Positions 29,511 to 40,546 are shown, numbered from the stretch's first letter. The stretch is 53,685 bases of DNA from Providencia alcalifaciens DSM 30120 (GCF_000173415.1 NZ_ABXW01000005.1:1-53685), one strand, 5' to 3'. Notes: a model not told the origin generated them from the sequence alone. Translations and numbers: made by a program.

Positions 29511-30710
29511 CTACTTCATGTGATGGGGTAAGCTTTCTGCACAAGCAGAAGCTGAGCTCCACGCCCATTGAAAATTATAGCCACCTAGCCAACCCGTGAC
29601 ATCAAGGACTTCCCCAATGAAATAGAGTCCAGATGATTTGAGGGACTCCATCGTTTTTGATGAAATTTCATGAGTATCGACGCCACCAAGGGTGACTTCT
29701 GCAGTACGGTAGCCTTCGGTGCCATTCGGCTGCACTTGCCAGTTATGCAATGTGTCATTGAGAGAGTCGATTTGTGCGTGGTTAAGTTGTTTTAGCGGAC
29801 AGTCGGGGATTTGCCCTAATTGTTGTAAGACTTCGATTAAGCGCTTAGGCAACTGTGTAGCCAATGTATTTTTCAGTGATTGATTAGGATGTCGCTGTTT
29901 TTCTGTAGTGAGATAGTCCTCCAGAGAAATTTCTGGAAGTAAGTTAATACTCACATACTCACCGGGTTGCCAGTAATTTGAAATTTGTAAAATTGCAGGT
30001 CCTGATAATCCTCGGTGGGTGAACAGGATGTTTTCTTTGAATAGGACACCGCTGGCGGAAGTGACGGTTGCCGCGACAGATACACCGGAAAGCGCTTGTA
30101 GGGCTTCTAACAGCGGTTTGTGTAAGGTAAATGGTACTAAAGCTGCACGGGTAGGGATGATTGTATGCCCAAATTGCTCAGCAAGGCGATAGCCAAACGG
30201 TGTTGCACCTAAACCTGGCATTGAGAGTCCACCCGTTGCGACTACAAGTGAGCGAGCACTTACTTGAGTTCCGTTTACAGTAACAACATAACCTTCATCT
30301 GTTTTGTCTACTTGAGTGACTTCACTACGTAGTTTTATCGTAATGTTGGGCAAATCACACTCATTTTGCAGCATATCGACAATATCTTGTGCGCTATTAT
30401 CGCAAAATAGCTGCCCTAGCGTTTTTTCGTGATAAGGAATTTGGTATTTACCGACTAGTTCAATAAAGTCCCATTGTGTATAGCGAGCAAGTGCTGACTT
30501 ACAAAAGTGAGGATTGGTTGAAAGGTAGTTATTGTGATCGGCGTACATATTGGTGAAATTGCATCGACCACCACCGGACATCAAAATTTTACGCCCTAAT
30601 TTTTTGCCATTATCCAGCACAAGGGTGTTTAAACCGCGCTTACCCGCGAGTGAAGCACAAAATAGCCCAGCAGCACCTGCACCTAAAATAATAACATCGA
30701 TATTTCTCAC
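29511..30710 (-). CDS. yhiN: FAD-dependent HI0933-family flavoprotein YhiN
   Basis: 399 residues against 400 in E. coli. An N-terminal Rossmann dinucleotide-binding motif GAGAAGLFCA (about residues 10-19), the GGGRCNFTN segment and a C-terminal FAD-binding GEVLDVTGWLGGYNFQWAW are visible. The reaction is not established for the family. The start is GTG. It is divergent from pitA across 377 bp. A 14-bp palindrome ATCGTAATTACGAT (30742-30755) lies shortly upstream. Confidence 0.92.
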   Translation of the reverse strand: MRNIDVIILGAGAAGLFCASLAGKRGLNTLVLDNGKKLGRKILMSGGGRCNFTNMYADHNNYLSTNPHFCKSALARYTQWDFIELVGKYQIPYHEKTLGQLFCDNSAQDIVDMLQNECDLPNITIKLRSEVTQVDKTDEGYVVTVNGTQVSARSLVVATGGLSMPGLGATPFGYRLAEQFGHTIIPTRAALVPFTLHKPLLEALQALSGVSVAATVTSASGVLFKENILFTHRGLSGPAILQISNYWQPGEYVSINLLPEISLEDYLTTEKQRHPNQSLKNTLATQLPKRLIEVLQQLGQIPDCPLKQLNHAQIDSLNDTLHNWQVQPNGTEGYRTAEVTLGGVDTHEISSKTMESLKSSGLYFIGEVLDVTGWLGGYNFQWAWSSASACAESLPHHMK

Positions 30711-31087
30711 AATTGGAATTCTCTATATATATTTGATTTTAATCGTAATTACGATAATTAATACCGCTATTTTACGCGATTTAGCGCCGGTTGTAATGCA
30801 ACGGATCAACGAAGAATTAATGAAAAGTACGGTAGACGTATTATAATTAGGAAAAATCGCGAAAAAAGACTATTTCCCCCTTATATTCACAAATTATCAT
30901 AAAAAAGTTTCAAAAATTCAGAATAACTTTAATTATGGTAACCAAATGATATTAAAGGGATAGTTTGTATTTGATGCTTTTTTGATTAGTATTTAAATCA
31001 AAAAAAGGTCAGATTTCGCTTCCACCGCTAGCGTTTGTCACTGATAATGCGCCGCGTTCATGTCCAACATATAATGGCTTAACGTCT
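30711..31087. promoter_or_regulatory. Divergent yhiN/pitA region
   Basis: 377 bp with no gene. It includes the perfect 14-bp palindrome ATCGTAATTACGAT at 30742-30755, 32 bp upstream of the yhiN start, a candidate operator. No clear Pho box was found. Confidence 0.4.
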
Positions 31088-32575
31088 ATGCTACATCTTT
31101 TTACAGGTTTAGAATTTTACACAGGTCTTTTGTTAGTTCTAGCACTGTTATTTGTGCTGTTCTATGAGGCGATTAATGGCTTTCATGATACTGCTAACGC
31201 GGTCGCGACGGTGATCTACACCCGAGCAATGCGTGCTCAGTTTGCGGTTGTCATGGCCGGGGTATTTAACTTTTTCGGTGTCTTGCTGGGAGGGTTGAGC
31301 GTGGCATACGCCATTGTTCATCTTTTACCAACAGACCTTCTCCTTAACGTGAGTTCTGCTCACGGCCTTGCAATGGTCTTTTCATTGCTCTTGGCAGCTA
31401 TCATCTGGAACCTTGGAACCTGGTATTTAGGGATTCCTGCATCAAGTTCTCACACGCTGATCGGTGCAATTATTGGTGTTGGTTTGACCAACGCAATTGT
31501 GACTGAATCTTCGGTGGTTGATGCGCTGAATATTCCTAAAATGATCAGCATTTTCATGTCCTTAATTCTTTCTCCTGCTATCGGTTTTGTGATCGCTGGG
31601 CTGATGATTTTTGTGCTACGCCGTTATTGGAGTGGAACCAAAAAACGTCGCCGTATTCACTTAACGCCAGCTGAACGCGAGAAGAAAGATGGTAAACGCA
31701 AACCACCATTTTGGACGCGTACCGCTTTGATCCTATCCGCTGTTGGTGTGAGTTTTTCTCACGGTGCGAACGATGGGCAAAAAGGTATTGGTCTGATTAT
31801 GCTGGTACTTATCGGTGTTGCGCCAGCAGGCTTCGTCGTTAACATGAATTCTAACGGTTATGATATCGCGAGAACCCATGATGCGGTGGTTCACCTGCAA
31901 CAATACTATGAAACACATAAACCAGCGTTAAACCATGCGATTGAAAATACGCCAATGGTCGCTGAGAGCAAGCCTGAAGAAGGCGAGTTCCATTGTGATA
32001 GTTCACGTACCCCGATCATCTTAAGCCAAGCTCAGAAGATGCTGAGTGGCATTCAGAGCTATGATGAGTTAACACCAGAGCAACGCAACCAAACTCGTCG
32101 CTTGTTAATGTGTATTTCGGATACTGCGAATGCGGTGGCGAAATTACCTGAAACGAGTGCGAAAGATGCAAGCTTACTGAAAAAACTGAGTAATGATCTG
32201 CTGTATACCGTTGAATATGCTCCATTATGGATTATCGTCGCTGTTGCGTTAGCTCTGGCTCTCGGTACCATGTTCGGTTGGCAGCGTGTGGCAGTGACTA
32301 TCGGTGAGAAAATCGGTAAGAAAGGGATGACTTATGCGCAAGGTGTGTCGGCTCAGGTAACTGCGGCTGTATCTATCGGCGTGGCAAGTTATACGGGAAT
32401 GCCTGTTTCGACAACGCAAGTCCTTTCTTCTGCGGTTGCAGGGACAATGGTTGTTGACGGTGGCGGTGTTCAGAGTAAAACCATTAAGAGCATTGCATTG
32501 GCATGGTTACTGACCCTTCCGGTTTCTATCGTTTTATCGGGTGTCTTGTACTGGATTGCTCTGAAGATTATTTAA
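31088..32575 (+). CDS. pitA: Low-affinity inorganic phosphate transporter PitA
   Basis: 495 residues against 499 in E. coli. A PiT-family permease moving metal-phosphate complexes with protons across the inner membrane. The duplicated family signatures [12 protein letters not shown] (N-terminal half) and [10 protein letters not shown] (C-terminal half) are present, with a large hydrophilic loop between about residues 250 and 375. It begins MLHLF like E. coli PitA. Neighbour of yhiN and uspB, as in E. coli. Confidence 0.96.
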   Translation: MLHLFTGLEFYTGLLLVLALLFVLFYEAINGFHDTANAVATVIYTRAMRAQFAVVMAGVFNFFGVLLGGLSVAYAIVHLLPTDLLLNVSSAHGLAMVFSLLLAAIIWNLGTWYLGIPASSSHTLIGAIIGVGLTNAIVTESSVVDALNIPKMISIFMSLILSPAIGFVIAGLMIFVLRRYWSGTKKRRRIHLTPAEREKKDGKRKPPFWTRTALILSAVGVSFSHGANDGQKGIGLIMLVLIGVAPAGFVVNMNSNGYDIARTHDAVVHLQQYYETHKPALNHAIENTPMVAESKPEEGEFHCDSSRTPIILSQAQKMLSGIQSYDELTPEQRNQTRRLLMCISDTANAVAKLPETSAKDASLLKKLSNDLLYTVEYAPLWIIVAVALALALGTMFGWQRVAVTIGEKIGKKGMTYAQGVSAQVTAAVSIGVASYTGMPVSTTQVLSSAVAGTMVVDGGGVQSKTIKSIALAWLLTLPVSIVLSGVLYWIALKII

Positions 32576-32626
32576 TCAGCGATAGTGCGTTTATTTAACG
32601 TTCTATGGTGCAATCAGCATTCTAAA

Positions 32627-32661
32627 ATAGTGATGACCGGCTTCGGTCATCACTATTTTTT
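32627..32661. terminator. pitA/uspB bidirectional terminator
   Basis: ATAGTGATGACCG/CGGTCATCACTAT, a 13-bp perfect stem with GCTT loop, followed by TTTTT and preceded by AAA. Confidence 0.88.
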
Positions 32662-32693
32662 TGGTTTGAATAAAGGGAATAAGCCACGCCAAA

Positions 32694-33029
32694 CTAGTTA
32701 GCGATTAGCATATAGGCCAAGCTCACGACGACTAAAATGCTCAATCTGCTGATTAACATAAACTGCTTACGAATACGTTCACAACGGAATATTACATCAG
32801 GATCGTAGTGCTCAAGGTATTGCTTGGAATTGATATAGCGAACAAGGCGCAGTTGCTTATTGAGTTGCCCATGGGTGGTAAAAAAGCCATTACCATCAAC
32901 GGATTGATAAAGTAGGGGATCGGAGTCCCGCAGAATAGATAATAAAACGCGAATGGAAGAAAAATAGCGCATCATATTCAAGATGCACAAAATGCATAAT
33001 GCCCAAAACAATGCGATTATACTGAACAT
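32694..33029 (-). CDS. uspB: Universal stress protein B
   Basis: 111 residues, the same length as E. coli UspB. Two membrane helices at the ends (about 2-18 and 90-109) flank a charged domain containing [19 protein letters not shown]. In E. coli it is induced in stationary phase by sigma S and influences ethanol tolerance. The molecular role is unclear. It is divergent from uspA across 415 bp. Confidence 0.93.
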   Translation of the reverse strand: MFSIIALFWALCILCILNMMRYFSSIRVLLSILRDSDPLLYQSVDGNGFFTTHGQLNKQLRLVRYINSKQYLEHYDPDVIFRCERIRKQFMLISRLSILVVVSLAYMLIAN

Positions 33030-33444
33030 AATCCCCTCCTTAGAACGAACCTAAATTGCCCCGTTGTCATTAAAGGAAATACCGCCAAAATACTGCACAC
33101 ACATCATTTATTTTCATTGTAGGACAAATTGTTGCTTAAAAAAAGTGCAGTTAGTTCTAATTTTGAGCTCAAAAAACTGTTCGCTGCAAGCTGTTAATTT
33201 ATCGATTGTTGATTACACTTACAGGCATCATTGGAATTCGAATTTTGAGTCGATATATATTAATATTGAATGAATGATGTTATTGTTTTATCAAATGTTC
33301 TGTCTTTTAATCCTTAAAAATTAATCTGCTAGATGTGATCAAAACGACACTTCATTATCGCTATTAGCAGGTATAGTATATTCATAAGATATTGGTGAAC
33401 GTCGTTAACCACCAGTTAAATCAGCATTTGGAAGGAGTTTACTT
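33030..33444. promoter_or_regulatory. Divergent uspB/uspA region
   Basis: 415 bp without a convincing gene. AGGAG at 33432-33436 is the uspA ribosome site. An isolated TGTGA half-site is seen near 33333, but its partner is poor. Nothing else is recognised. Confidence 0.4.
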
Positions 33445-33879
33445 ATGGCTTATAAACATATTCTTGTCGCGGTTGATTTATCACCTGAAAGTAAAGTTTT
33501 ACTGGATAAGGCTGTCTCTATGGCGAAACCGTACGGAGCCAAAGTATCCATGATCCATGTTGATGTTAATTACTCGGATCTGTACACCGGTCTTATCGAT
33601 GTGAATTTAGGTGATATGCAGCAACGCATCACTGATGAAACTCGTAATTCATTAAAAGACCTTTCAGCGGGCGCCGGCTATGACATTCAAGAAACACTGA
33701 GTGGTAGTGGTGATTTAGGTCAAGTATTAGTTGATGCTATCAAGAAATACGACATGGACCTCGTTGTTTGCGGGCATCACCAAGATTTCTGGAGTAAGTT
33801 GATGTCTTCTGCTCGTCAGCTGATTAATACCGTTCATGTGGATATGCTGATTGTTCCACTGAATGATGAAGAAGAATAA
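33445..33879 (+). CDS. uspA: Universal stress protein A
   Basis: 144 residues, single Usp domain (starts [13 protein letters not shown]). A cytoplasmic protein accumulating under growth arrest. Like other UspA proteins it lacks the G-2x-G-9x-G-S/T ATP-binding motif of the MJ0577 type; the equivalent region reads [20 protein letters not shown] site precedes the ATG and a strong terminator follows. Confidence 0.95.
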   Translation: MAYKHILVAVDLSPESKVLLDKAVSMAKPYGAKVSMIHVDVNYSDLYTGLIDVNLGDMQQRITDETRNSLKDLSAGAGYDIQETLSGSGDLGQVLVDAIKKYDMDLVVCGHHQDFWSKLMSSARQLINTVHVDMLIVPLNDEEE

Positions 33880-33914
33880 TTCATTACAGTCAAATTGAAA
33901 AACTATTCACTAAA

Positions 33915-33942
33915 AACGCCTGCCTATGCAGGCGTTTTTTTT
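33915..33942 (+). terminator. uspA terminator
   Basis: AACGCCTGC/GCAGGCGTT with CTAT loop followed by a run of T. Confidence 0.92.
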
Positions 33943-34146
33943 GTGACAAAATAATCGTCTGAAGGGAGTGATTGGCAGGTCAAGTAATTTTTTTTTCAAA
34001 TGAGTAAAAAAAAACCTTGAATTAAGAATATAAACTAATGATATATTCAATAGGCAAACACAAATCGACCTCACATTTTCTAAAAAAAAAGATAAGAAAT
34101 AGTGAGGCATCTCACAACAATATCCACATTAAAAAGGAAGAAAAAG

Positions 34147-35481
34147 ATGGCGCAAACACTATCTTCATTCTTGGAGTCTGTCCAAAAAAGAGATCCTTCA
34201 CAACCTGAATTCCTACAAGCGGTACGTGAAGTATTCACTTCTCTCTGGCCTTTCATTGAACAAAATTCAAAATATCGCGATCAAGCACTACTCGAACGCT
34301 TCGTTGAGCCAGAAAGAGTGATCCAGTTCCGCGTATGTTGGATGGACGATCAAGGCAAGGTGCAAGTAAACCGCGCATGGCGTGTACAATTCAGCTCTGC
34401 GATTGGTCCATTCAAAGGCGGCATGCGTTTCCACCCTTCTGTGAACTTATCCATCCTGAAATTCTTAGGTTTCGAACAAACCCTAAAAAATGCACTAACA
34501 ACCCTCCCTATGGGTGGTGCAAAAGGGGGGGCAGACTTTGATCCTAAAGGAAAAAGCCATGGTGAAGTGATGCGTTTCTGCCAAGCGTTAATGACTGAAC
34601 TTTATCGTCACTTAGGCGCGGATACTGACGTTCCGGCTGGGGATATCGGGGTGGGCGGTCGTGAAGTTGGCTTTATGACTGGGATGATGAAAAAACTGTC
34701 TAATGACACCTCTTGCGTTTTCACCGGTAAAGGTCTGTCATTTGGTGGCAGCTTAATTCGTCCAGAAGCAACCGGTTACGGTCTCGTTTACTTCACTGAC
34801 GCCATGCTTAAACGTCACGGTTTAGGTTTTGAAGGGATGCGTGTTGCAGTATCTGGCTCAGGTAACGTTGCTCAATACACCATTGAAAAATGTATGGAAT
34901 TAGGCGCGAAAGTCATCACTGCATCTGACTCCAGCGGTACAGTGGTCGATGAAGCAGGCTTCACACCTGAAAAATTAGCACGCTTAGAAGCTATCAAAAA
35001 CAACTACGGCCGTGTTGAAGAATACGCGAAAGAGTTTGGTTTGACTTACTTAGCGGGCAAACAACCTTGGGGTGTTCCTGTGGATATCGCATTGCCATGT
35101 GCAACACAGAACGAACTGGATGTGGAAGCGGCTAAAGTGCTGATCCAAAACGGTGTTAAAGCTGTCGCGGAAGGCGCAAACATGCCAACTACTATTCCTG
35201 CAACTGAGTTATTCCTGGAAGCTGGCGTTCTGTTTGCTCCAGGTAAAGCAGCAAACGCTGGCGGTGTTGCAACTTCTGGTCTGGAAATGGCGCAGAACGC
35301 AGCACGCTTAAGCTGGAAAGCAGAAAAAGTGGATACGCGTTTACACCACATCATGTTGGACATTCACCACCACTGTGTTGAATTCGGTGGCGAAGCCAAA
35401 CAAACCAACTACGTCCAAGGCGCGAACATTGCAGGCTTTGTTAAAGTCGCTGATGCTATGTTTGCACAAGGTGTTGTGTAA
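34147..35481 (+). CDS. gdhA: NADP-specific glutamate dehydrogenase
   Basis: 444 residues from the ATG at 34147 (AAGGAAGAAAAAG just upstream; the frame is open from 34102). It makes glutamate from 2-oxoglutarate, ammonium and NADPH in the cytoplasm. Substrate-binding lysines sit in PFKGGMRFHP and PMGGAKGG, and the NADP-binding SGSGNVAQY is near residue 235. In E. coli this slot between uspA and rsmJ is occupied by dtpB, so the neighbour differs. Confidence 0.96.
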   Translation: MAQTLSSFLESVQKRDPSQPEFLQAVREVFTSLWPFIEQNSKYRDQALLERFVEPERVIQFRVCWMDDQGKVQVNRAWRVQFSSAIGPFKGGMRFHPSVNLSILKFLGFEQTLKNALTTLPMGGAKGGADFDPKGKSHGEVMRFCQALMTELYRHLGADTDVPAGDIGVGGREVGFMTGMMKKLSNDTSCVFTGKGLSFGGSLIRPEATGYGLVYFTDAMLKRHGLGFEGMRVAVSGSGNVAQYTIEKCMELGAKVITASDSSGTVVDEAGFTPEKLARLEAIKNNYGRVEEYAKEFGLTYLAGKQPWGVPVDIALPCATQNELDVEAAKVLIQNGVKAVAEGANMPTTIPATELFLEAGVLFAPGKAANAGGVATSGLEMAQNAARLSWKAEKVDTRLHHIMLDIHHHCVEFGGEAKQTNYVQGANIAGFVKVADAMFAQGVV

Positions 35482-35491
35482 GGTTTAACCC

Positions 35492-35577
35492 AAAACGTAA
35501 GCGAAAGGGCGGTCGCGCAAGTTTGTTGCTAATGTACTTGTAATAAGCCGTGCAAACGCCCTTCGCCGTTACGTTTT
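35492..35577. terminator. Long imperfect palindrome between gdhA and rsmJ
   Basis: Outer arms AAAACGTAAGCGAAAGGGCG and CGCCCTTCGCCG followed by TTACGTTTT are near-perfect complements, enclosing about 45 bp with weaker internal pairing. The A and T ends fit a bidirectional terminator, although the length also recalls a small palindromic repeat element. The right arm touches the rsmJ stop. Confidence 0.65.
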
Positions 35578-36346
35578 AATCGCTGTGTTTAATACAGGGA
35601 TAGATATCAAATCGATGGCTTTTGGTTGTGACTGCTGAAGGTGCTTTTTGCCCCGCAAGCGGTTCAGCGTAATCAGGTCGCTTAACCACAACACGGCGTT
35701 TAGCCAGCGCAATTGCTGGAGCCAATAAAGAATCAGCATCATCATCAGCCCCGACCAATGATTGAAACACCCGCATCTCTTTCTTCACCAATGCACTTTT
35801 TTGTCGATGTGGGTACATCGGGTCGAGGTAAATAACGTCAGGCGCCTCAGTGATTTCAGCTAATGCTGTAATGCTTGATGCGTGGATCAGTGACATACGT
35901 GATTGCAACCATTCACCAATTTCAGGATCGTGATAACCGCGCTGTAAACCATCATCGAGGAGTGCTGCCACCACAGGGTGACGCTCTAACATTCGCACCT
36001 TACAACCTAATGCTGCGAGTACAAAGGCATCTCGACCTAAACCCGCCGTCGCATCAATAACATCAGGCAGATATTCTTTTTTAATTCCCACGGCTTTTGC
36101 AACAGCTTCACCTCGTCCTCCCCCAAATTTTCGGCGATGTGCCATAGCACCTGAAACAAAATCCACAAAAATGCCGCCTAATTTGGGTTCATCCATTTTT
36201 CGTAGTTGTAGGTTTTCAGGGGTTAGCACTAATGCCATTAAAGCATCAGGCGTATGAGTGAGTTGCCATTTTTCAGCAAGTTGAGCAAGGGTGCCTGCAT
36301 CGGCACCCTCTTCACAGATTAATTGGATAGCAATGTGATTAGCCAT
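35576..36346 (-). CDS. rsmJ: 16S rRNA (guanine1516-N2)-methyltransferase
   Basis: 256 residues against 250 in E. coli (formerly YhiQ). A SAM-dependent enzyme methylating G1516 of 16S rRNA. The SAM site [11 protein letters not shown] and the catalytic-type YLDPMYPHR are visible. It overlaps the end of prlC by 8 bp, the same coupling as in E. coli. Confidence 0.95.
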   Translation of the reverse strand: MANHIAIQLICEEGADAGTLAQLAEKWQLTHTPDALMALVLTPENLQLRKMDEPKLGGIFVDFVSGAMAHRRKFGGGRGEAVAKAVGIKKEYLPDVIDATAGLGRDAFVLAALGCKVRMLERHPVVAALLDDGLQRGYHDPEIGEWLQSRMSLIHASSITALAEITEAPDVIYLDPMYPHRQKSALVKKEMRVFQSLVGADDDADSLLAPAIALAKRRVVVKRPDYAEPLAGQKAPSAVTTKSHRFDIYPCIKHSD

Positions 36347-38381
36347 GAATACCGTAGCTCTTCAACATCGCATCTAATTCAGGTTTACGACCACGGAAAC
36401 GCTCGAACAATACCATCGGTTCTTCAGAACCACCGCGACTTAAAATATTGTCGAGGAAGGATTGACCCGTTTGGCGATTGAAAATACCTTCTTCTGAGAA
36501 GCGAGAAAAGGCATCAGCAGCCAGGACATCCGCCCATAAATAGCTGTAATAACCCGCAGCGTAACCGCCTGCAAAGATATGACTAAACGCATGAGGGAAG
36601 CGCCCCCATTTTGGAGATGGCACCACTGCAACTTTTTCTTTGATGGCATACAGTGTTGGCATCACTTGCGCACCTTTCGCTGGGTCGTATTCAGCATGTA
36701 AGGTGAAATCGAACAAACCAAACTCCAGTTGGCGCAGAACAAACATTGCAGACTGGTAGTTTTTCGCGGCTAACATGCTTTTTAGCATTTCAGCCGGCAG
36801 AGGTTCATTGGTTTCATAGTGACCAGAGATAAACTCGAGCGCTTCCGGTTCCCAGCACCAGTTCTCCATAAATTGGCTTGGTAGTTCAACCGCATCCCAT
36901 GGAACCCCATTGATACCCGCCACATCAGCAACATCAATTTGGGTTAACATATGGTGCAGACCATGACCAAATTCATGGAATAAGGTGATAACTTCATCAT
37001 GAGTGAATAACGCGGGTTTATCCCCCAATGGTTTATTAAAGTTACATGTTAAGTAAGCAACCGGATTCTGTAGTGAGCCATCTTTATGTACCATGCGACC
37101 CACGCAATCATCCATCCATGCACCACCGCGTTTGTGTTCACGAGCATATAAATCCAGATAGAAGCTACCACGCAGTGTGTTGGTATCATCATACAGCTCG
37201 AAGAAACGCACATCATTATGCCAAGTTTCAACATCATGGCGCTCTTTTGCTGTTAAACCATAAATACGATTAACAACTTCAAATAAGCCATTTAATACAC
37301 GCTGTTCAGGGAAATAAGGACGCAGTTGCTCATCACTGAGTGAGAATTTATGCTGTTTTTGTTTTTCGCTGTAATACGCTAAGTCCCATGACTCAAGCGT
37401 TTCAACACCATAATTTTCTTTCGCGAATGCGGTGAGTTCAGCGAGCTCTTCTTTACCTTGTTGATGAGCTCGGTTAGCCAAGTCATTCAGAAAACCTAAC
37501 ACTTGCTCTGGGGATTCCGCCATTTTTGTTGCGAGAGATTTTTCTGCGAAGTTTTTAAAACCAAGCAGTTGAGCCAGTTCATGTCGTAGCGCCATTAATT
37601 CATCAATAAGTTCGCTGTTATCCCATTTACCAGCATTCGGACCTTGGTCTGAAGCTCGGGTACTATAGGCATAGCTCATTTCACGGCGCAGTTCAGCGTT
37701 ATCCGCATAGGTCATAACAGGCAGGTAACTTGGCATATCCAACGTCAGTAAGTAGCCTTCTTCACCTTTGGATTCCGCCATGGCTTTTGCTGCGGCGATT
37801 GCACTCTCAGGCATGCCAGCAAGCTCGCTTTCATCTTTGATAAGCTTGCTCCAACCCATAGTGGCATCGAGTACATTGTTACTAAATTTAGAGGCGATCT
37901 CCGATAAACGTGCGACGATCTCACCATAACGTTGCTGTTTTTCAGCAGGTAGTCCGATGCCGGACAGTTCAAAGTCACGCAGTGTATTTTCGATAGATTT
38001 ACGCTGAGATTGGCTTAAATGTTTAAATTCATCCCCTTCTTTTAGGGATTTATAGGCTTGATATAGCGGCTCATGTTGCCCCATCCATGTACTGAATTCA
38101 GACAGTAATGGCAGGCATTGTTCATAGGCTTCACGTAGCTCAGGGCTATTTTTCACAGAATGTAGGTGGCTAACAGGAGACCAAACACGGGAAAGTTTGT
38201 CGCTTGCTTCTTCTAATGGTTGGCACAGATTGTCCCAAGTGTAATGGTTGTTCGCGGCGAGTAATTTCTCAACGGTTTGGCGATATTCGCCTAAAGTTTG
38301 TTCGACAGCTGGAAAAATATGTGCAGGTTCAATGTGTTCAAAGCGAGGTAATGCTGAATTGGCTAATAATGAATTTGTCAT
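36339..38381 (-). CDS. prlC: Oligopeptidase A
   Basis: 680 residues, the same length as E. coli PrlC. A cytoplasmic M3 zinc metallopeptidase degrading short peptides, including signal-peptide fragments. The zinc motif HEFGH (in [12 protein letters not shown]) is near residue 470. It is first of the prlC-rsmJ pair. The 289 bp upstream to selC hold its promoter; I could not identify a certain heat-shock promoter. Confidence 0.96.
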   Translation of the reverse strand: MTNSLLANSALPRFEHIEPAHIFPAVEQTLGEYRQTVEKLLAANNHYTWDNLCQPLEEASDKLSRVWSPVSHLHSVKNSPELREAYEQCLPLLSEFSTWMGQHEPLYQAYKSLKEGDEFKHLSQSQRKSIENTLRDFELSGIGLPAEKQQRYGEIVARLSEIASKFSNNVLDATMGWSKLIKDESELAGMPESAIAAAKAMAESKGEEGYLLTLDMPSYLPVMTYADNAELRREMSYAYSTRASDQGPNAGKWDNSELIDELMALRHELAQLLGFKNFAEKSLATKMAESPEQVLGFLNDLANRAHQQGKEELAELTAFAKENYGVETLESWDLAYYSEKQKQHKFSLSDEQLRPYFPEQRVLNGLFEVVNRIYGLTAKERHDVETWHNDVRFFELYDDTNTLRGSFYLDLYAREHKRGGAWMDDCVGRMVHKDGSLQNPVAYLTCNFNKPLGDKPALFTHDEVITLFHEFGHGLHHMLTQIDVADVAGINGVPWDAVELPSQFMENWCWEPEALEFISGHYETNEPLPAEMLKSMLAAKNYQSAMFVLRQLEFGLFDFTLHAEYDPAKGAQVMPTLYAIKEKVAVVPSPKWGRFPHAFSHIFAGGYAAGYYSYLWADVLAADAFSRFSEEGIFNRQTGQSFLDNILSRGGSEEPMVLFERFRGRKPELDAMLKSYGIHG

Positions 38382-38670
38382 AAAAAAACATCCTTGAATG
38401 CAGGCTTGCGCTCGGGAGCCAAGGCTTACTGTGCTGACAATGAAAGTGTTGGCGGGGTGATTGCTCTTGAAATCAGCGCGCCGTATGTGGACATGAATAA
38501 GTATATGGGGACAAATATATAAACCTCAATATCACAATTGTGCTTTTTGTTATCAGTTTTTGAGAATGGAGACAGGACTTATTGGCGTGCGTCAATAATT
38601 TGTAGGGTTGTTCTTACAATACCTTGGAAAATAAATAATTCAGTTTATAATCGAACACCTACCAAATAGA

Positions 38671-38765
38671 GGAAGATCGTCGTCTCCGGTGAGGCGGCTG
38701 GATTTCAAATCCAGTTGGGGCTGCCAGCAGTCCCGGGCAGGTTCGACTCCTGTGATCTTCCGCCA
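38671..38765 (+). tRNA. selC: tRNA-Sec (UCA)
   Basis: 95 bases, nearly identical to E. coli selC, with the long acceptor stem GGAAGATC/GATCTTCC, the long variable arm and an encoded CCA end. The anticodon TCA is at 38705-38707. It carries selenocysteine for UGA decoding. selC is a classical integration site for islands such as SPI-3 and LEE, and accessory genes indeed start directly downstream. Confidence 0.98.
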
Positions 38766-38981
38766 CTTTTTCTCCTCTTACCTTTGTATCAATACCATTT
38801 TTTGTAGTTTGTCTTAATCTATAAAGGTTGGTAGGCATTCACTACCCTTTTTTGGCTCGCGGTTTCGCGATAAAGACATGCAGAGCTAAAATGGTTCTTG
38901 CTAACCATCCTATCTTTGTGTGCAACATAGTATATTGTTGGTTTTGAAGCTTTTTCCGAATATCCAAATGGAGGCAATTTG

Positions 38982-39281
38982 ATGAGTGAAAATCTTCCTG
39001 AAGCACCACAGGGTGAATTTGTTTTATTCCGTAGTGAAGATGGGAAAATTCACGTCAAATGCCGCTTTGAATCGGATACGCTGTGATTATCTCAGGCTGA
39101 AATTGCCAACCTTTATCAGGTAACTCCTCAAGCAATAACTCAACATGTTAAAGTTATCTACGAAGAGGGTGAGTTTGTTCAAAATTCAACTTGTGAGTCT
39201 TTCTTACAAGTTCGGCAAGAAGGTAATCGGCAAGTTAATCGTAATACTTTGCATTACAACCTCTCAGTAGAACTGAAATAA
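38982..39281 (+). pseudogene. RhuM-family gene remnant
   Basis: A GGAGG-led ATG opens a frame with the RhuM N-terminal pattern: GEFVLFRSEDGKIHV, then LSQAEIANLYQ, TPQAITQHVK and QVRQEGNRQVNR. It is interrupted by TGA at 39084-39086 where relatives have tryptophan (DTLW-LSQ), and it stops after residues HYNLSVELK, where full RhuM proteins continue for about 200 residues. It is therefore broken twice, by nonsense and truncation. RhuM is a SPI-3 protein of uncertain function, and SPI-3 is also at selC. Confidence 0.85.
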
Positions 39282-39466
39282 TGTCTATTCGCTAAATAAA
39301 AATACCCTCCAGTGAGAACAATTCTCCAGGTGAGCGTTTTTATGCTGTCGATCTAAATCGGATATTTAATGATATCCGATCATTCTCTCTTTAAAGCTCT
39401 CTGATACTCAATTTCAAACTAGTTAGGATATGTCGTTTAGCGGTTTTCTAAATGAGGGCTCATACA
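39282..39466. other. Gap after the fimbrial operon
   Basis: Contains a small dyad GAGAACAATTCTC (39319-39331) followed, on the minus strand, by TATTTTTATTT at about 39297-39307. This is a weak candidate terminator for the adhesin transcript. Confidence 0.35.
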
Positions 39467-40531
39467 TCACTGATAAGAATAAGTTAAACCAATCATCGCT
39501 TTAGCTGACCCAGTCTTAAATGTTTCTTCCGGTTTTCTGACATAGCTGAAACCTATCGTAAAGCTCATCGGGTTGTTTTTATTTGCAGTTCCAGATCGCT
39601 GTACATAATACTTTTTCTGCCCAGGAATGCCTGCAGCAGAACCATCAGGCCCAAATAAAAATCGCTGACCACTTCCACTAGTAACTGCAAAACCAACTCC
39701 CGACGCAGTGGAATCAGATGTTAAATGTGCGACACTGGTATTGTTCGTTGTATCAGTTAAATCAACAAAAGAGACAAGAACGTCAATATTCGGATCACAT
39801 TGCAATGAAAATGTTTGTTGTTTCGTTCGTATATTTGAGGATGCATCAGAATTCTCAATAGAACTCGCTGGGATCTTATCCATATCTAATGCCATTACTT
39901 TGCTCGTTGGCTCACAACCAGTAACGGCACCATTAATAGTCACTGCATTATACTGTACATTGGCTGCTTCTCGTGCTTTTCCCGCTTCATCGTAGCAAAC
40001 ATAGCGATACATTTTCATAGACGGTAAAACAGTACTCCCTACAATTCTATCAGGACCTTTATAAATATAAGCCCCGATAGTCACAAGCTTAGGAGACGAT
40101 ATACGCAAGCTATTATTTATGCTTCCTTGCCAAACAGTAGTTGTTATACCAGGCAAGGGTCGAAAATCATTTGTAGTATAACTAAACCCTCCTACTGGAG
40201 CGAATGAAAACCCAGTAACTCCAGTTTCAAATAAATAAATCACTGGATGTGCACTCGTAGATTGAAATGTTTGTCCGGTCCATTGCGCAATAGGCTCATA
40301 ATCTATTCTGCTCAGCGTATAATTAATATCGCTATTATTACAGATCTTTAAAGCACTCCAGCTGCCCGTGTTTGCAATAACTGAGCCATAAGTTATTCTG
40401 TCAGCAGGCCCTGAAATATCAACATAACCAAAAGAATTTGTAGTATAAGTAATCTCTGGCATGGCAAAAGAATAATTTATATGTAATAGCATAATGAAAA
40501 ACACCATATGTTTTATATTAAAAAATTGCAT
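39467..40531 (-). CDS. Fimbrial tip adhesin, operon 1
   Basis: 354 residues. A signal peptide ends near residue 23 (NYSFA). The N-terminal domain (about 24-200) is a probable receptor-binding lectin domain. The C-terminal pilin domain begins near TINGAVTGC and has the paired cysteines C-x-n-QC and the terminal aromatic strand (GLTYSYQ) used for donor-strand exchange. The ligand is unknown. It is the last gene of the operon, 15 bp after the second chaperone. Its base composition (26 G+C of 60 in 39901-39960) is much less AT-rich than the preceding genes, suggesting separate acquisition. Confidence 0.85.
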   Translation of the reverse strand: MQFFNIKHMVFFIMLLHINYSFAMPEITYTTNSFGYVDISGPADRITYGSVIANTGSWSALKICNNSDINYTLSRIDYEPIAQWTGQTFQSTSAHPVIYLFETGVTGFSFAPVGGFSYTTNDFRPLPGITTTVWQGSINNSLRISSPKLVTIGAYIYKGPDRIVGSTVLPSMKMYRYVCYDEAGKAREAANVQYNAVTINGAVTGCEPTSKVMALDMDKIPASSIENSDASSNIRTKQQTFSLQCDPNIDVLVSFVDLTDTTNNTSVAHLTSDSTASGVGFAVTSGSGQRFLFGPDGSAAGIPGQKKYYVQRSGTANKNNPMSFTIGFSYVRKPEETFKTGSAKAMIGLTYSYQ

Positions 40532-40546
40532 ATTTTAATCCTGAAT

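Noticed and set aside
39084-39086. In-frame TGA of the rhuM remnant read as selenocysteine, given selC just upstream
   Set aside because: RhuM relatives have tryptophan here, no SECIS-like hairpin follows, and the frame is truncated further on. selC acts in trans, so closeness means nothing.
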